A DNA stretch of 64,000 nucleotides from Cupriavidus pauculus (GTDB lineage Bacteria; Pseudomonadota; Gammaproteobacteria; Burkholderiales; Burkholderiaceae), in the NCBI RefSeq assembly GCF_008693385.1, contig NZ_CP044067.1, positions 2,027,501-2,091,500 on the forward strand, given 5' to 3'. Position numbers and translations under genes: made by a program. The notes below the pieces were generated by a model. That model saw nothing but the letters and a program-made list of their open reading frames with translations, was not told where the DNA came from and did no database searches. Below are positions 9,570 through 17,409 of the stretch, piece after piece; positions within the stretch are counted from its first letter, which is position 1; each line of letters opens with the position of its first letter.

Positions 9570-10651
9570 GATGCCGGACGCTCGGGCCAGAGCGCGAGTG
9601 CTTCGAGGCAGGCGCGGCGATGCGCGGCACCGTGGCCCGGCGGAATTTCCACGGCGGGCAGGCGCAGGCCGACGTCGAGGTCGTCGCCCGCGGCCAGCAC
9701 CCACGCGCAGAGGCGGGACAGGCGAGCCTCCGTGTCGAGCCCATCGGGCAGGGCATGCCAGTCCAGCCAGCAGGCGGGGTCGCGCGGCGTCTGTCCCGTG
9801 CGGCTCATCCAGCGTCCCGTGCGCGCGCTGTGCTTCCACGCGATACGGTGCAACGGATCGCCGGTGCGGTAGCGGCGCAGCTGGTCGATGCCGTCGTCCG
9901 ATGCAACGGAGAGTGTGCCGTCCTCGGCGTCGTCGGCGCGCGCGAGCAGTGGCAGCGGAGGCGCGCCGGCTTCCGGGGCGGGATACACGAGCGTGGCGAG
10001 CGGCAGGTCCGCATAGCTCCAGACGCGGAACAGGCCGAACGGAAAACGGCTTTCGAGGGTGACGCGGGGCAGGGACAAGCGGCCCCTGCGCGTTGCCGGA
10101 AGGCGCAACGCCAGCGCGCCGCTGGCCTGCGCATCGAGCGTCAGCGAGGCGGCTTCCGTCGGCACGGTGGATGCGGTGGAGATCGCGGACGGTGCGGCCG
10201 ATGGTGACAATTTCCCGCGCGGCAATTTCGCGCGAGGCGTCCGGGCGGCGTTGGCGCGCGCCTCCACGCCGATGCGCGCGGTGTCGTCGCGGTTATCGAC
10301 CTGCAGCGCAAACACGGCCGCATCGCCGACGAACGCGGGCGAGACCGCGCCGGCGCCGACTTCGAGATCGAGCAGATTGCGATATGCGGTCCACATGCAG
10401 GCCATGACGATTCCGATGAGCAGGAACGTCAGGGCAAAGCCAAGGCTGATGTTGTAGTTCAGCGAGGTCATCAGCATGGCGAGCAGCAGCACCGCGAATG
10501 CCATGCCGCCGCGCGTCGGCAGGATATAGAGCTGGCGGCGATGCAGCGTGACGACGCCGTTGACGGGCCCATGCGAACGGCGCAGCCAGTCGCCGGGGCT
10601 GCGGGGGCGACGCGGGCGCGCGGACGTGTTGGGAGATGTCGACGTGGACAT
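9566..10651 (-). CDS. DUF58 domain protein of a MoxR operon
   Basis: A 361-residue protein with two adjacent membrane helices near the N-terminus (about residues 50-95) and a C-terminal DUF58 region, recognisable by DQLRRYRTGDPLHRIAWKHS and SRTGQTPRDP. DUF58 proteins are linked to von Willebrand-like folds and nearly always accompany MoxR ATPases. It sits 50 bases after moxR and overlaps the next gene by four bases (ATGA). The usual view is that MoxR remodels or activates a membrane complex in which DUF58 and the transglutaminase act together; that role here is inferred from order. Confidence 0.88.
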   Translation of the reverse strand: MSTSTSPNTSARPRRPRSPGDWLRRSHGPVNGVVTLHRRQLYILPTRGGMAFAVLLLAMLMTSLNYNISLGFALTFLLIGIVMACMWTAYRNLLDLEVGAGAVSPAFVGDAAVFALQVDNRDDTARIGVEARANAARTPRAKLPRGKLSPSAAPSAISTASTVPTEAASLTLDAQASGALALRLPATRRGRLSLPRVTLESRFPFGLFRVWSYADLPLATLVYPAPEAGAPPLPLLARADDAEDGTLSVASDDGIDQLRRYRTGDPLHRIAWKHSARTGRWMSRTGQTPRDPACWLDWHALPDGLDTEARLSRLCAWVLAAGDDLDVGLRLPAVEIPPGHGAAHRRACLEALALWPERPAS

Positions 10652-10701
10652 GGCAGCGGCGGCGCGGGCGGAATGGAAAACGCGTTGGCGTTCGCGCGCG
10701 C

Positions 10702-11628
10702 TCAGGGAATCGATACCGATGCGAGCAGACGGTCGACGACCGCGGCCTGATTCGCGCCCTTGCCGGCGCCCGAGGGCAGCAGGCGATGGCCGGCCACGGC
10801 CGCGAACACGGCCTGCACGTCTTCGGGCACGACCATTTCACGCTGATCGAGCAGCGCCCATGCGCGCGCGCAGGCCAGCAGCGCAAGACCGCCGCGCGGC
10901 GACAGGCCGGCCGCGAAGCTGCCTTCCGCGCGCGTGGCATGCACCAGCGCCAGCACGTAGTCCACGAGCGCGGGCGCGGCATAGACCTTCGCGGCCGCGG
11001 CCTGCAGCGCAATCACCTGCTCGGCATTCATGATGGGCGCGGCCTCGTTGGCCGATGCCCCGCCGAGGTAGAGCACGCGCTCGAACGACGGGTCGGGATA
11101 GCCGAGCGAGATGCGCATCGTGAAGCGGTCGAGCTGCGATTCGGGCAGCGCGTGAGTGCCGATCTGCTCGAGCGGGTTTTGCGTGGCGATGACGAAGAAC
11201 GGCGCCGGCAGCGCGTGCGTGGCGCCGTCGTGCGTGACCTGATGTTCGGCCATCGCCTCGAGCAGTGCGCTCTGCGTCTTGGGCGGCGCGCGATTGATTT
11301 CATCGGCGAGCACGAGTTGCGCGAAGACGGGGCCGCGATGGAAACGGAACTCGCCAGCATCGCGCATAAAGACCGAGACGCCGATGAGGTCCGCGGGCAG
11401 CAGGTCGCTCGTGAACTGCACGCGCTGATACTGGAGGCCGAGCGTACGGGCCAGCGCGTGCGCAAGCGTGGTCTTGCCAACGCCCGGTACGTCCTCGAGC
11501 AGCAGGTGACCGCCGGCCAGCATGCAGGCCAGGGCGAGCCGGACCTGGCGCGGTTTGCCCAGCACGATGCGGCCGAGTTGCTGTTGGGCCTCGGCGAGCG
11601 AGGCGAGAATCCTTGGGCGGGCAGTCAC
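10702..11628 (-). CDS. MoxR-family AAA+ ATPase
   Basis: A AAA+ chaperone-like ATPase of 308 residues if translation begins at the GTG at 11628. The Walker A (EDVPGVGKTTLAHAL), Walker B (LVLADEINRAPPKTQ), sensor 1 (FFVIATQNPLEQ) and LPESQLDRF are complete, so it is very probably active. The frame is open up to 11826, but the extra 66 residues are arginine-rich and unlike MoxR proteins, and CAGG lies just before the GTG; the start is therefore likely but not certain. It leads the moxR-DUF58-tgpA operon. Confidence 0.9.
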   Translation of the reverse strand: MTARPRILASLAEAQQQLGRIVLGKPRQVRLALACMLAGGHLLLEDVPGVGKTTLAHALARTLGLQYQRVQFTSDLLPADLIGVSVFMRDAGEFRFHRGPVFAQLVLADEINRAPPKTQSALLEAMAEHQVTHDGATHALPAPFFVIATQNPLEQIGTHALPESQLDRFTMRISLGYPDPSFERVLYLGGASANEAAPIMNAEQVIALQAAAAKVYAAPALVDYVLALVHATRAEGSFAAGLSPRGGLALLACARAWALLDQREMVVPEDVQAVFAAVAGHRLLPSGAGKGANQAAVVDRLLASVSIP

Positions 11629-11892
11629 GTTGGCCTGTCTTCTGACGGTCGGGACGTCGATCGGAATAGCGGGCGGTTTAAAACATACCCGCCCATTGTA
11701 GCGGCGGCCCGAGCCGGGCGAACGGTCTGCTTCCGCACGCATGGTGCAATTGCCACAACGACGCTCCGGGCCGCCTCGCGGCCCAGGAATGCGAAGGCGG
11801 GATGACCGCAATTTGCGCGTGCGCACGCTGGTTCTGGCATCATCGGTGTGTTGGCGCCCGCCAGCTTTTTCAGATTGCTCTTATCCGCTGCA

Positions 11893-12738
11893 ATGACTCT
11901 TCCGTTAGAGGACGCTTCTGACGCGTCCGTGTCCCTGGAATTCGACTCTTCCGCGCCGCTGGCCGATCGGGCTGGTCTGGCGAGTCTCGCGCGTGCCTTT
12001 CATGCGGGCGGTTATGTGATCCTGCGCGGTTTCGCGAGCGAGGCGCAATGCGCCGGCCTCGAAGCCGTGACGCGCGAACACCTGGCGGCCGCGGTGCCGC
12101 CCGTGGAGTTCGAGGCCGATCTCGGCTATCCGGGCGCGCCGGCCACGCGCCAGGCGACGGGCGGCGCGACCGTGCGCCGGCTGCGACAGGCCTACGGACG
12201 GGACGAGGCCTATCGCCGCTGGGCCGCGGATCCACGCATCGTGGCAACGGTGGAGGCGCTGCTGGGCGAGCCCGCGCGGCTGACCCTCGCGCACCACAAC
12301 AGCGTGATGACGAAGCATCCGTACTACGGCAGCCAGACCGGCTGGCACCGCGACACGCGCTACTGGTCGTTCGTGAGTCCGGAACTGGTCACGGTATGGC
12401 TGGCACTCGGCGACGAGGATGAACGGAATGGCGTGCTGCGCGTGATTCCGGGCTCGCACAAGGCGAAGCTCGAACCGGCACAGCTGGATCCGGCCGAGTT
12501 TCTCGTGGAGGCACATCCGGCCAGCCAGCAGCTGCTGCGTGGCACCGTGCCGCTCGCGCTGCATCGCGGCGACGTGCTGATCTTCGACAGCCGGCTGTTC
12601 CATAGCGCCGGACGCAACGAGTCGGATGCGGTCAAACTGTCGATAGCGTTTGCTTACTTCGGCGCAAGCAACCGCCCGGTGGCCGGCTCGCGTTCGGCGG
12701 AGTTCGGCAGCGTGGAGCTGCCCCCGGCCGCTTACTGA
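11893..12738 (+). CDS. Phytanoyl-CoA dioxygenase family protein (Fe(II)/2-oxoglutarate)
   Basis: A 281-residue PhyH-type hydroxylase. The HxD part of the iron triad is in GWHRDTRYWSF, the distal histidine in RLFHSAGRNESD, with the arginine that holds 2-oxoglutarate a few residues further. GYVILRGFAS near the N-terminus and VIPGSHK are also typical. The ATG at 11893 is chosen; a GTG at 11848 would add 15 residues, including a hydrophobic stretch, with no better ribosome site. The gene converges on the IclR gene with only 14 bases between. The substrate of this hydroxylase cannot be told from the sequence. Confidence 0.85.
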   Translation: MTLPLEDASDASVSLEFDSSAPLADRAGLASLARAFHAGGYVILRGFASEAQCAGLEAVTREHLAAAVPPVEFEADLGYPGAPATRQATGGATVRRLRQAYGRDEAYRRWAADPRIVATVEALLGEPARLTLAHHNSVMTKHPYYGSQTGWHRDTRYWSFVSPELVTVWLALGDEDERNGVLRVIPGSHKAKLEPAQLDPAEFLVEAHPASQQLLRGTVPLALHRGDVLIFDSRLFHSAGRNESDAVKLSIAFAYFGASNRPVAGSRSAEFGSVELPPAAY

Positions 12739-12752
12739 GGCCCGCGACGGGG

Positions 12753-13571
12753 TCAGGTCCGCAGCTGGACCAGCTCCGAGATCTTTTCCGAGGCCTCGAG
12801 CAGCGGTGGCAGGAAGCGCTCGACCATTTCCTGCGCGCTCGTCCGGTTGGCCTGCCCGCTGATATTGATGGCGGCGATGACCTGGCCCGACCGGTTGCGG
12901 ATCGGCGCGGCCACGGATACCAGTCCTTCCTCGAGTTCCTGATCGTTCTGCGCCCAGCCGAGCGCGCGAATGCCCGCGATCAGCGTCTTCAGGGCGTCGA
13001 TATCGGTGACCGTGCGACGCGTGCGCTGGCGCAGGTCCGACGCGCGCAGTACCCGGTCGAGTTCCGCTTCGTCGAGGCCCGCGAGCAGGACGCGGCCCAT
13101 CGACGAGCAGTAGGCGGGCAGCCGGCTGCCGATCGACAGGTTGATCGTCATGATCTTGCGCGCGGGTACACGCAGGACGTAGACGACCTCGGTACCGTCG
13201 AGCACGGAGATGGAGCAGCTTTCGTGGACCGACTGGGACAGCGCCTCCATGATGGGCTCGGCCAGATTCCAGAACGGCATGGAGGTCAGGTAGGCAAAGC
13301 CCAGGTCCAGGATCTTGGGCGTCAGGCGGAACAGTCTGCCGTCCGCCTGCACATAGCCGAGTCCGGCCAGCGTCAGCAGGATGCGGCGGGCGCCCGCGCG
13401 CGTCAGGCCGCTGGCCTGGGCAATTTCGGTCAGCGTCTGCGCGGGATGCTGGGCGTTGAAGGCGCGAATGACGGATAGCCCACGCGCAAACGATTGCACG
13501 TAGCTGTCGCTGGGTTTCTCGGTGGCGGCGCCCTGCGGCGCGCCCGGTTCGTGGTCGGCTTGGCTCGCCAT
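12753..13571 (-). CDS. IclR-family regulator of the PcaR/PcaU/PobR type
   Basis: A 272-residue IclR protein. The N-terminal winged helix (about residues 25-85) has FARGLSVIRAF, LTEIAQASGLTRAGARRILLTL and YVQADGRLFRLTPKILDLG, which resemble the PcaR/PobR group that controls aromatic-acid degradation through the beta-ketoadipate pathway. The effector domain carries the SRLPAYCSSMGRVLLA motif. The ATG at 13571 is chosen since upstream residues are not IclR-like. Another 3-oxoadipate locus (pcaIJF) lies 30 kb away with a matching operator, so this is a candidate PcaR. It is divergent from the LysR gene. Confidence 0.85.
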   Translation of the reverse strand: MASQADHEPGAPQGAATEKPSDSYVQSFARGLSVIRAFNAQHPAQTLTEIAQASGLTRAGARRILLTLAGLGYVQADGRLFRLTPKILDLGFAYLTSMPFWNLAEPIMEALSQSVHESCSISVLDGTEVVYVLRVPARKIMTINLSIGSRLPAYCSSMGRVLLAGLDEAELDRVLRASDLRQRTRRTVTDIDALKTLIAGIRALGWAQNDQELEEGLVSVAAPIRNRSGQVIAAINISGQANRTSAQEMVERFLPPLLEASEKISELVQLRT

Positions 13572-13599
13572 CGATCGGAAAGTCGGGTCAGAAGGTGGA

Positions 13600-13611
13600 T
13601 TCGCAAGCGAA
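13600..13611. promoter_or_regulatory. Candidate operator of the PcaR-like gene
   Basis: The 12-bp palindrome TTCGCAAGCGAA lies 28 bases upstream of the IclR start codon. Its half sites match the TTCG / CGAA halves of the pcaI operator at 43382-43396, with one base less between them. Autoregulation is an inference. Confidence 0.5.
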
Positions 13612-13740
13612 CCGCCGCGCCGGCATGGCACGGAAAGGCCGAAATCGTAGTGGAAATATGCGCGACTCGCCAGTCTCGGCTGTCCGCATCGTCCCGCATT
13701 GTGCCCCCGGCGCTTGCGCGCGTATCGCTCTCCCTCATAA

Positions 13741-13754
13741 TGTGCGTTTGCACA
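13741..13754. promoter_or_regulatory. LysR-type binding site candidate
   Basis: TGTGC-GTTT-GCACA is an interrupted palindrome 16 bases before the LysR start, in the spacer divergent to the IclR gene. Position and symmetry suit a LysR-family autoregulatory site. Confidence 0.5.
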
Positions 13755-13770
13755 ACGTTGGTAGCACCCG

Positions 13771-14700
13771 GTGAACGAAACAATCCAGTGGAATGATTGG
13801 GAGGCGTTCTGCTGCGTGGTCGAGCAAGGCACCTTTACCGCGGCCGCCGCGCAACTGGACTGCCCGAAGTCCCGCGTCTCGGCGGCGGTGGCACGGCTGG
13901 AAACGGCAATCGGCGCCAAGCTGCTCGAGCGCACGACGCGCCGCATGCGGCTGACCGACGCGGGCGGCGCCGTCTATCGCGACGTGGCGCCCTTGTTCGC
14001 GCGATTACGCGAGATCCGTCAGGAAACGCTCGCACGCGAGGAGCGCGTGCAGGGCATGCTCCGCATCGCCACGCCTTACGAGTTCGGGGCTCAGCAGCTG
14101 GGCGGCGTTATCTGCCGCACGCTGGCCGCCCATCCGGCACTCGATATCACGGTGGAAATTTCCCAGGGGCTGGTCGATCCGATCCGCGAGGGGTTCGATA
14201 TTGCCTTCGTCACCGTGGAGTCGGACCTGCCCGACTCGGGCACGATCGCCCGCCGCATCTGGCACGTGGAGCGCGGCCTCGTGGCGGCGCCGTCGCTGGC
14301 GGCAAGCCTGCCCGCGCAGATGCAGCCCGAAGACCTCTCCAATATGCCGACGCTGGCCACGCCGGGCGCGACCTTCTGGGAGTTCACGCGCGATGGCGAG
14401 CGGGTCTCCGTGCCGATTCGCCCGCGCATGCAGACTTACAACGCCGAACTGCGGCTGCAGGCCGCGCTGTCCGGCCTAGGCATCGCGCGCGTGCCGATGA
14501 CTTACGCGGAGACCGAGATTTCGCAGGGACGACTCGTTCGGGTGATGCCCGATGTGCCGTTACCGCCACTACGAGTATTCGCACTACTGCCCGACCGCCG
14601 GCTCCAGCCGCGCAAGGTGCGCGCATTCATGGAAGCGATCGAATCGATGATGGGGGAAGAAGAGGACGGTGCCGCGGTGAATCCGGGACTGACCTGGTAG
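13771..14700 (+). CDS. LysR-family transcriptional regulator
   Basis: A 309-residue LysR protein. The N-terminal helix-turn-helix is clear (FCCVVEQGTFTAAAAQLDCPKSRVSAAVARLE, reported here only as residues 14-45), followed by RTTRRMRLTDAG and a substrate-binding domain from about residue 90. It begins with GTG at 13771. Many members of this CrgA/AaeR-like branch control a neighbouring operon, but its divergent neighbour is another regulator, so the target is unknown. The divergent spacer holds a palindrome for each of the two regulators. Confidence 0.9.
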   Translation: MNETIQWNDWEAFCCVVEQGTFTAAAAQLDCPKSRVSAAVARLETAIGAKLLERTTRRMRLTDAGGAVYRDVAPLFARLREIRQETLAREERVQGMLRIATPYEFGAQQLGGVICRTLAAHPALDITVEISQGLVDPIREGFDIAFVTVESDLPDSGTIARRIWHVERGLVAAPSLAASLPAQMQPEDLSNMPTLATPGATFWEFTRDGERVSVPIRPRMQTYNAELRLQAALSGLGIARVPMTYAETEISQGRLVRVMPDVPLPPLRVFALLPDRRLQPRKVRAFMEAIESMMGEEEDGAAVNPGLTW

Positions 14701-14849
14701 GGGGACGGAGGATGCGGGGGAGGGGATGCTGGGGGGAGGCGGGCTGCCGAGCCGTGCTGCACTCGCTGTCCGCCTCTCACCGTGGCCCGCTCCGGGCAGG
14801 GAGCGGTCAAGCAGGCCTCGGACGCTGTCGCGTCCTCGGCGTGGCGCGG

Positions 14850-15143
14850 TCAGGCGCCTTCGGAAAACGCGTCGCGACGTTCCGTGACGGTGCGGGCACC
14901 GTCGCTGTACGGGCTGCGCGGCTCGCTGACCGAACGTGCGCCATCGGTGAAGGTGCTGCGGGGTTCGTTGACGCCACGCGCGCCGTCGGTGTACGGATCG
15001 CGGGTGCCAACGTGGCCGATGCTGCCGTCGAGACGGGCGAGATCGGTCAGGGGTTGGGCGGCGTTGGCAGCGGCGCCCATGGTGAGGCCTAGAGTAACGA
15101 GCACAGCCGCGGCCGTGCCCTGGAGCTTGGAGAGAGTCTTCAT
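14850..15143 (-). CDS. Small exported protein with 14-residue tandem repeats
   Basis: A 97-residue protein that I do not recognise. A signal peptide covers about residues 1-28 (hydrophobic run and ANA-A site). The mature part consists of repeats of 14 residues with the consensus [YF][TS]DGARxVxEPRSx, three copies plus a partial fourth that ends the protein. The start ATG at 15143 is chosen for the signal peptide and an AGGA-like ribosome site about 10 bases before it; an upstream frame to 15221 looks non-coding. It is alone on the minus strand. The repeat is short, charged and likely extended. No function can be named. Confidence 0.7.
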   Translation of the reverse strand: MKTLSKLQGTAAAVLVTLGLTMGAAANAAQPLTDLARLDGSIGHVGTRDPYTDGARGVNEPRSTFTDGARSVSEPRSPYSDGARTVTERRDAFSEGA

Positions 15144-15281
15144 TGTCGTGCTGGTCCTACTGTATTTTTGTGGAAGCATCGTGGTTGGGTGCCACGGTGG
15201 CTGTAATGTAGGCGCCAGCACGCGCGGGAAAAAGGGGTAATCCTCGACAGTCTGTCCAGCTCCCTGAACAATCAGTAAAAA

Positions 15282-15315
15282 CCCTAAAAGTCTTTAATGT
15301 ATGTGCTTTTTAGGG
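15282..15315. repeat. Imperfect inverted repeat in the spacer before yggT end
   Basis: CCCTAAAAG (15282-15290) and CTTTTTAGGG (15306-15315) can pair with one bulged base. It lies between the end of the minus-strand yggT gene and the promoter region of the small repeat protein, and could end yggT transcription. Confidence 0.4.
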
Positions 15316-15342
15316 CGCTTTAACGGCTTCCCGGGAGCTGCC

Positions 15343-15894
15343 TCAGACACTTCCCAAACTCAGGCGCGCGAGGACCATCAGCAGGATCTGCGCGATCACG
15401 AACAGGATCAGCGGCGAGATATCGAATCCGCCCAGACGCGGCACCACGCGGCGCAGCGGACGCAGCAGCGGCTCGGTCAGGTGGTAGATGGCCGGCGCCA
15501 CCGGCGACTGCGGGTTCACCCACGACAGGATCGCCATCAGCAGCGTGACCCACATGATGAGGCTGATGCCCCACTTGAGCACGTGCAGGACGGCAATGGC
15601 GAGGATCACGGGCAGGAAGCCCAGCGGATCGCCCTCGTACACGAGCGTGCGGCAGACCAGATAGACCACGGCGGTAAGCCAGGCCGCGATCAGCGTGGCC
15701 CAGTCGATGCCGCCGAAGCCGGGGATGATCCGGCGCAGCGGCCGAACGAGCCAGTCCGTGATCTGGAACACACCCTGCGAGACAGGATTGCGCGAAGGCA
15801 GGCGGGTCAGCTGCATCCACAGGCGCAGCAGCAGCGCCATGCCGAACAGCGTGAAGACGATATCGAGCAGGAACGTGACGATTTCCGTGAACAT
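15343..15894 (-). CDS. YggT family membrane protein
   Basis: A 183-residue integral membrane protein made of two YggT repeats. Each repeat has a hydrophobic hairpin followed by the short conserved motif: PLRRIIPGFGGIDWATL in the first and PLRRVVPRLGGFDISPL in the second. The ATG at 15894 begins right at the first helix; a longer frame to 16083 lacks homology-like character. YggT proteins are linked to envelope or turgor functions, without a settled activity. The gene diverges from the MarR gene at 16052. Confidence 0.9.
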   Translation of the reverse strand: MFTEIVTFLLDIVFTLFGMALLLRLWMQLTRLPSRNPVSQGVFQITDWLVRPLRRIIPGFGGIDWATLIAAWLTAVVYLVCRTLVYEGDPLGFLPVILAIAVLHVLKWGISLIMWVTLLMAILSWVNPQSPVAPAIYHLTEPLLRPLRRVVPRLGGFDISPLILFVIAQILLMVLARLSLGSV

Positions 15895-15993
15895 TCGGCG
15901 GATTTCCGGTGGGTAGTGAAGGTGTCTACGACCGCACAGATTCTGCCACACCTCGCTATGCGCGCGACCGCACCGGACGTAGCAAATGCGCCC

Positions 15994-15999
15994 CCTATA
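15994..15999 (+). promoter_or_regulatory. Consensus -10 box before the MarR gene
   Basis: A perfect TATAAT lies 52 bases upstream of the ATG at 16052 in the divergent yggT-marR spacer. No clear -35 box is seen at 17 bases, so the strength is uncertain. Confidence 0.4.
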
Positions 16000-16051
16000 A
16001 TGGGCGACCTCTACAACGCCACGCCGTCTGGTGGCGCACATCCGCCGACAC

Positions 16052-16498
16052 ATGACACGCAAGACCGCCGCACCGCTCACCAAGCAGGAATTCGAGGCAT
16101 TGTCTGACTTCCGCTATCAGCTGCGGCGCTTTCTGCGCTTTTCGGAAGATGCCGCGCGGGGCGAGGGGATGACGGTACAGCAATATCTGCTGATGCTCCA
16201 TATCCGCGGCTTTCCGGATCGGAACTGGGCCTCGGTGGGCGAACTGGCCGAGCGGCTGCAGACGCAGCAGCACGGCGTGGTCGCGCTGGTCAATCGCTGC
16301 GAGGCCGCGGGCCTGGTCACGCGGAAGGTGAATGCCGACGATCGGCGCATCGTCGAGGTGCATCTGCTGCCCAAGGGCGAACGCAGTCTGAATCGTCTTG
16401 CCATGCGTCACCGCGCCGAGCTCGAATCGCTGCGTAACACGTTCCGGGTGGCGCGGATTACCGCATTCAACGACGAGGGCGAGGAGGGGGACGCCTGA
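16052..16498 (+). CDS. MarR-family transcriptional regulator
   Basis: A 148-residue winged-helix protein. The recognition region is LAERLQTQQHGVVALVNRCEAAG and the wing is VNADDRRIVEVHL, both standard for MarR. The ATG at 16052 is chosen over a GTG seven codons earlier. It is divergent from yggT and convergent with the dienelactone-hydrolase-type gene, so neither neighbour is clearly its target. The effector is unknown. Confidence 0.88.
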   Translation: MTRKTAAPLTKQEFEALSDFRYQLRRFLRFSEDAARGEGMTVQQYLLMLHIRGFPDRNWASVGELAERLQTQQHGVVALVNRCEAAGLVTRKVNADDRRIVEVHLLPKGERSLNRLAMRHRAELESLRNTFRVARITAFNDEGEEGDA

Positions 16499-16541
16499 CG
16501 GCATCGCGCTCCTCGCCCTCGTGCGCCCGATCGGAAGGCTC

Positions 16542-17258
16542 CTAGCTCAGGTGCTGGGACAGGAAGGCCAATGCGCGCCCGTGGGCCAGTGCGGCCGAGG
16601 GTTGGTGATAGGACCCGCGCGCCCAGCAGTTGAAGCCGTGATCGGCCTTTTCGTAGACGAACACTTCCGTGTCCGGCTTGCCTTCGACGGCGGCGCGGAT
16701 GTCGGCGACCTGGTCGAGCGTGATATGCGCGTCCAGTGCGCCGAAGTGGAACTGGGCCGGCACGCTCAGCTTGGGCGCTTCCGCGAGGTTCGCGTGGATG
16801 CCGCCACCGTAGTAGGGCACCGCGGCATCGACGAGACCGCGCGCGGCCGACAGATACGACAGCAGGCCGCCGAAGCAGTAGCCCACCGCCGCGACCTTGC
16901 CGCTGCCACCTAGTTCGGCGCGCAACGCGCGCACCGTGGCCGCGATGTCCGACACGGCCGCGTCGACGTCGGTGGCCTTGCGCAGCGCGAATGCCTGTTC
17001 CATGTCGGCGCCGGCATAGCCGAGCTCGATGCGCGGGGCCTGGCGCCAGAAAATGTCCGGTGCGAGGACGACGTATCCATCGGACGCGTACTGGTCCGCA
17101 ACCGAGCGGATATGTTCGTTGACGCCAAAGATTTCCTGGATCAGCACGATGCCTGGGCCATTGGCCTGCTTGCCCGCGGGGGGCAGGCTCAGATAGGCGT
17201 CGAAGCCGCCATCGTTCGTTTCCACTCGAATCCAGCGGCTATTGGGCGTGGTTGCCAT
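16542..17258 (-). CDS. Dienelactone hydrolase family protein
   Basis: A 238-residue alpha/beta hydrolase with the dienelactone hydrolase triad: C128 in AAVGYCFGG, D176 in GALDAHI and H207 in KADHGFN. Cysteine as nucleophile is the mark of this family. The motifs LIQEIFGVNEHIRSVAD and YVVLAPDIFWR near the N-terminus also fit. Family members open dienelactones from chlorocatechols or hydrolyse other esters; no chlorocatechol genes are near, so the substrate is open. The ATG at 17258 gives full length. It stands alone on the minus strand. Confidence 0.9.
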   Translation of the reverse strand: MATTPNSRWIRVETNDGGFDAYLSLPPAGKQANGPGIVLIQEIFGVNEHIRSVADQYASDGYVVLAPDIFWRQAPRIELGYAGADMEQAFALRKATDVDAAVSDIAATVRALRAELGGSGKVAAVGYCFGGLLSYLSAARGLVDAAVPYYGGGIHANLAEAPKLSVPAQFHFGALDAHITLDQVADIRAAVEGKPDTEVFVYEKADHGFNCWARGSYHQPSAALAHGRALAFLSQHLS

Positions 17259-17409
17259 GTGTCAGTACTCCGGGGTTTGAACAGGACTGCAGGGACGAGT
17301 GCGCAAGTGTGCCACGTCATGTCGCATGCATGTTTGGACGTATTCCGAGAGGCAAGACGCGACGTCTATGAGATTGTGACGACCCGTTACATTCATCGAT
17401 GTCTTGCTC

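Noticed and set aside
11673..11694. GGGCGG / CCGCCC inverted repeat in the moxR leader as operator
   Set aside because: The arms are only 6 bp, purely GC, and such pairs are common by chance in this genome.
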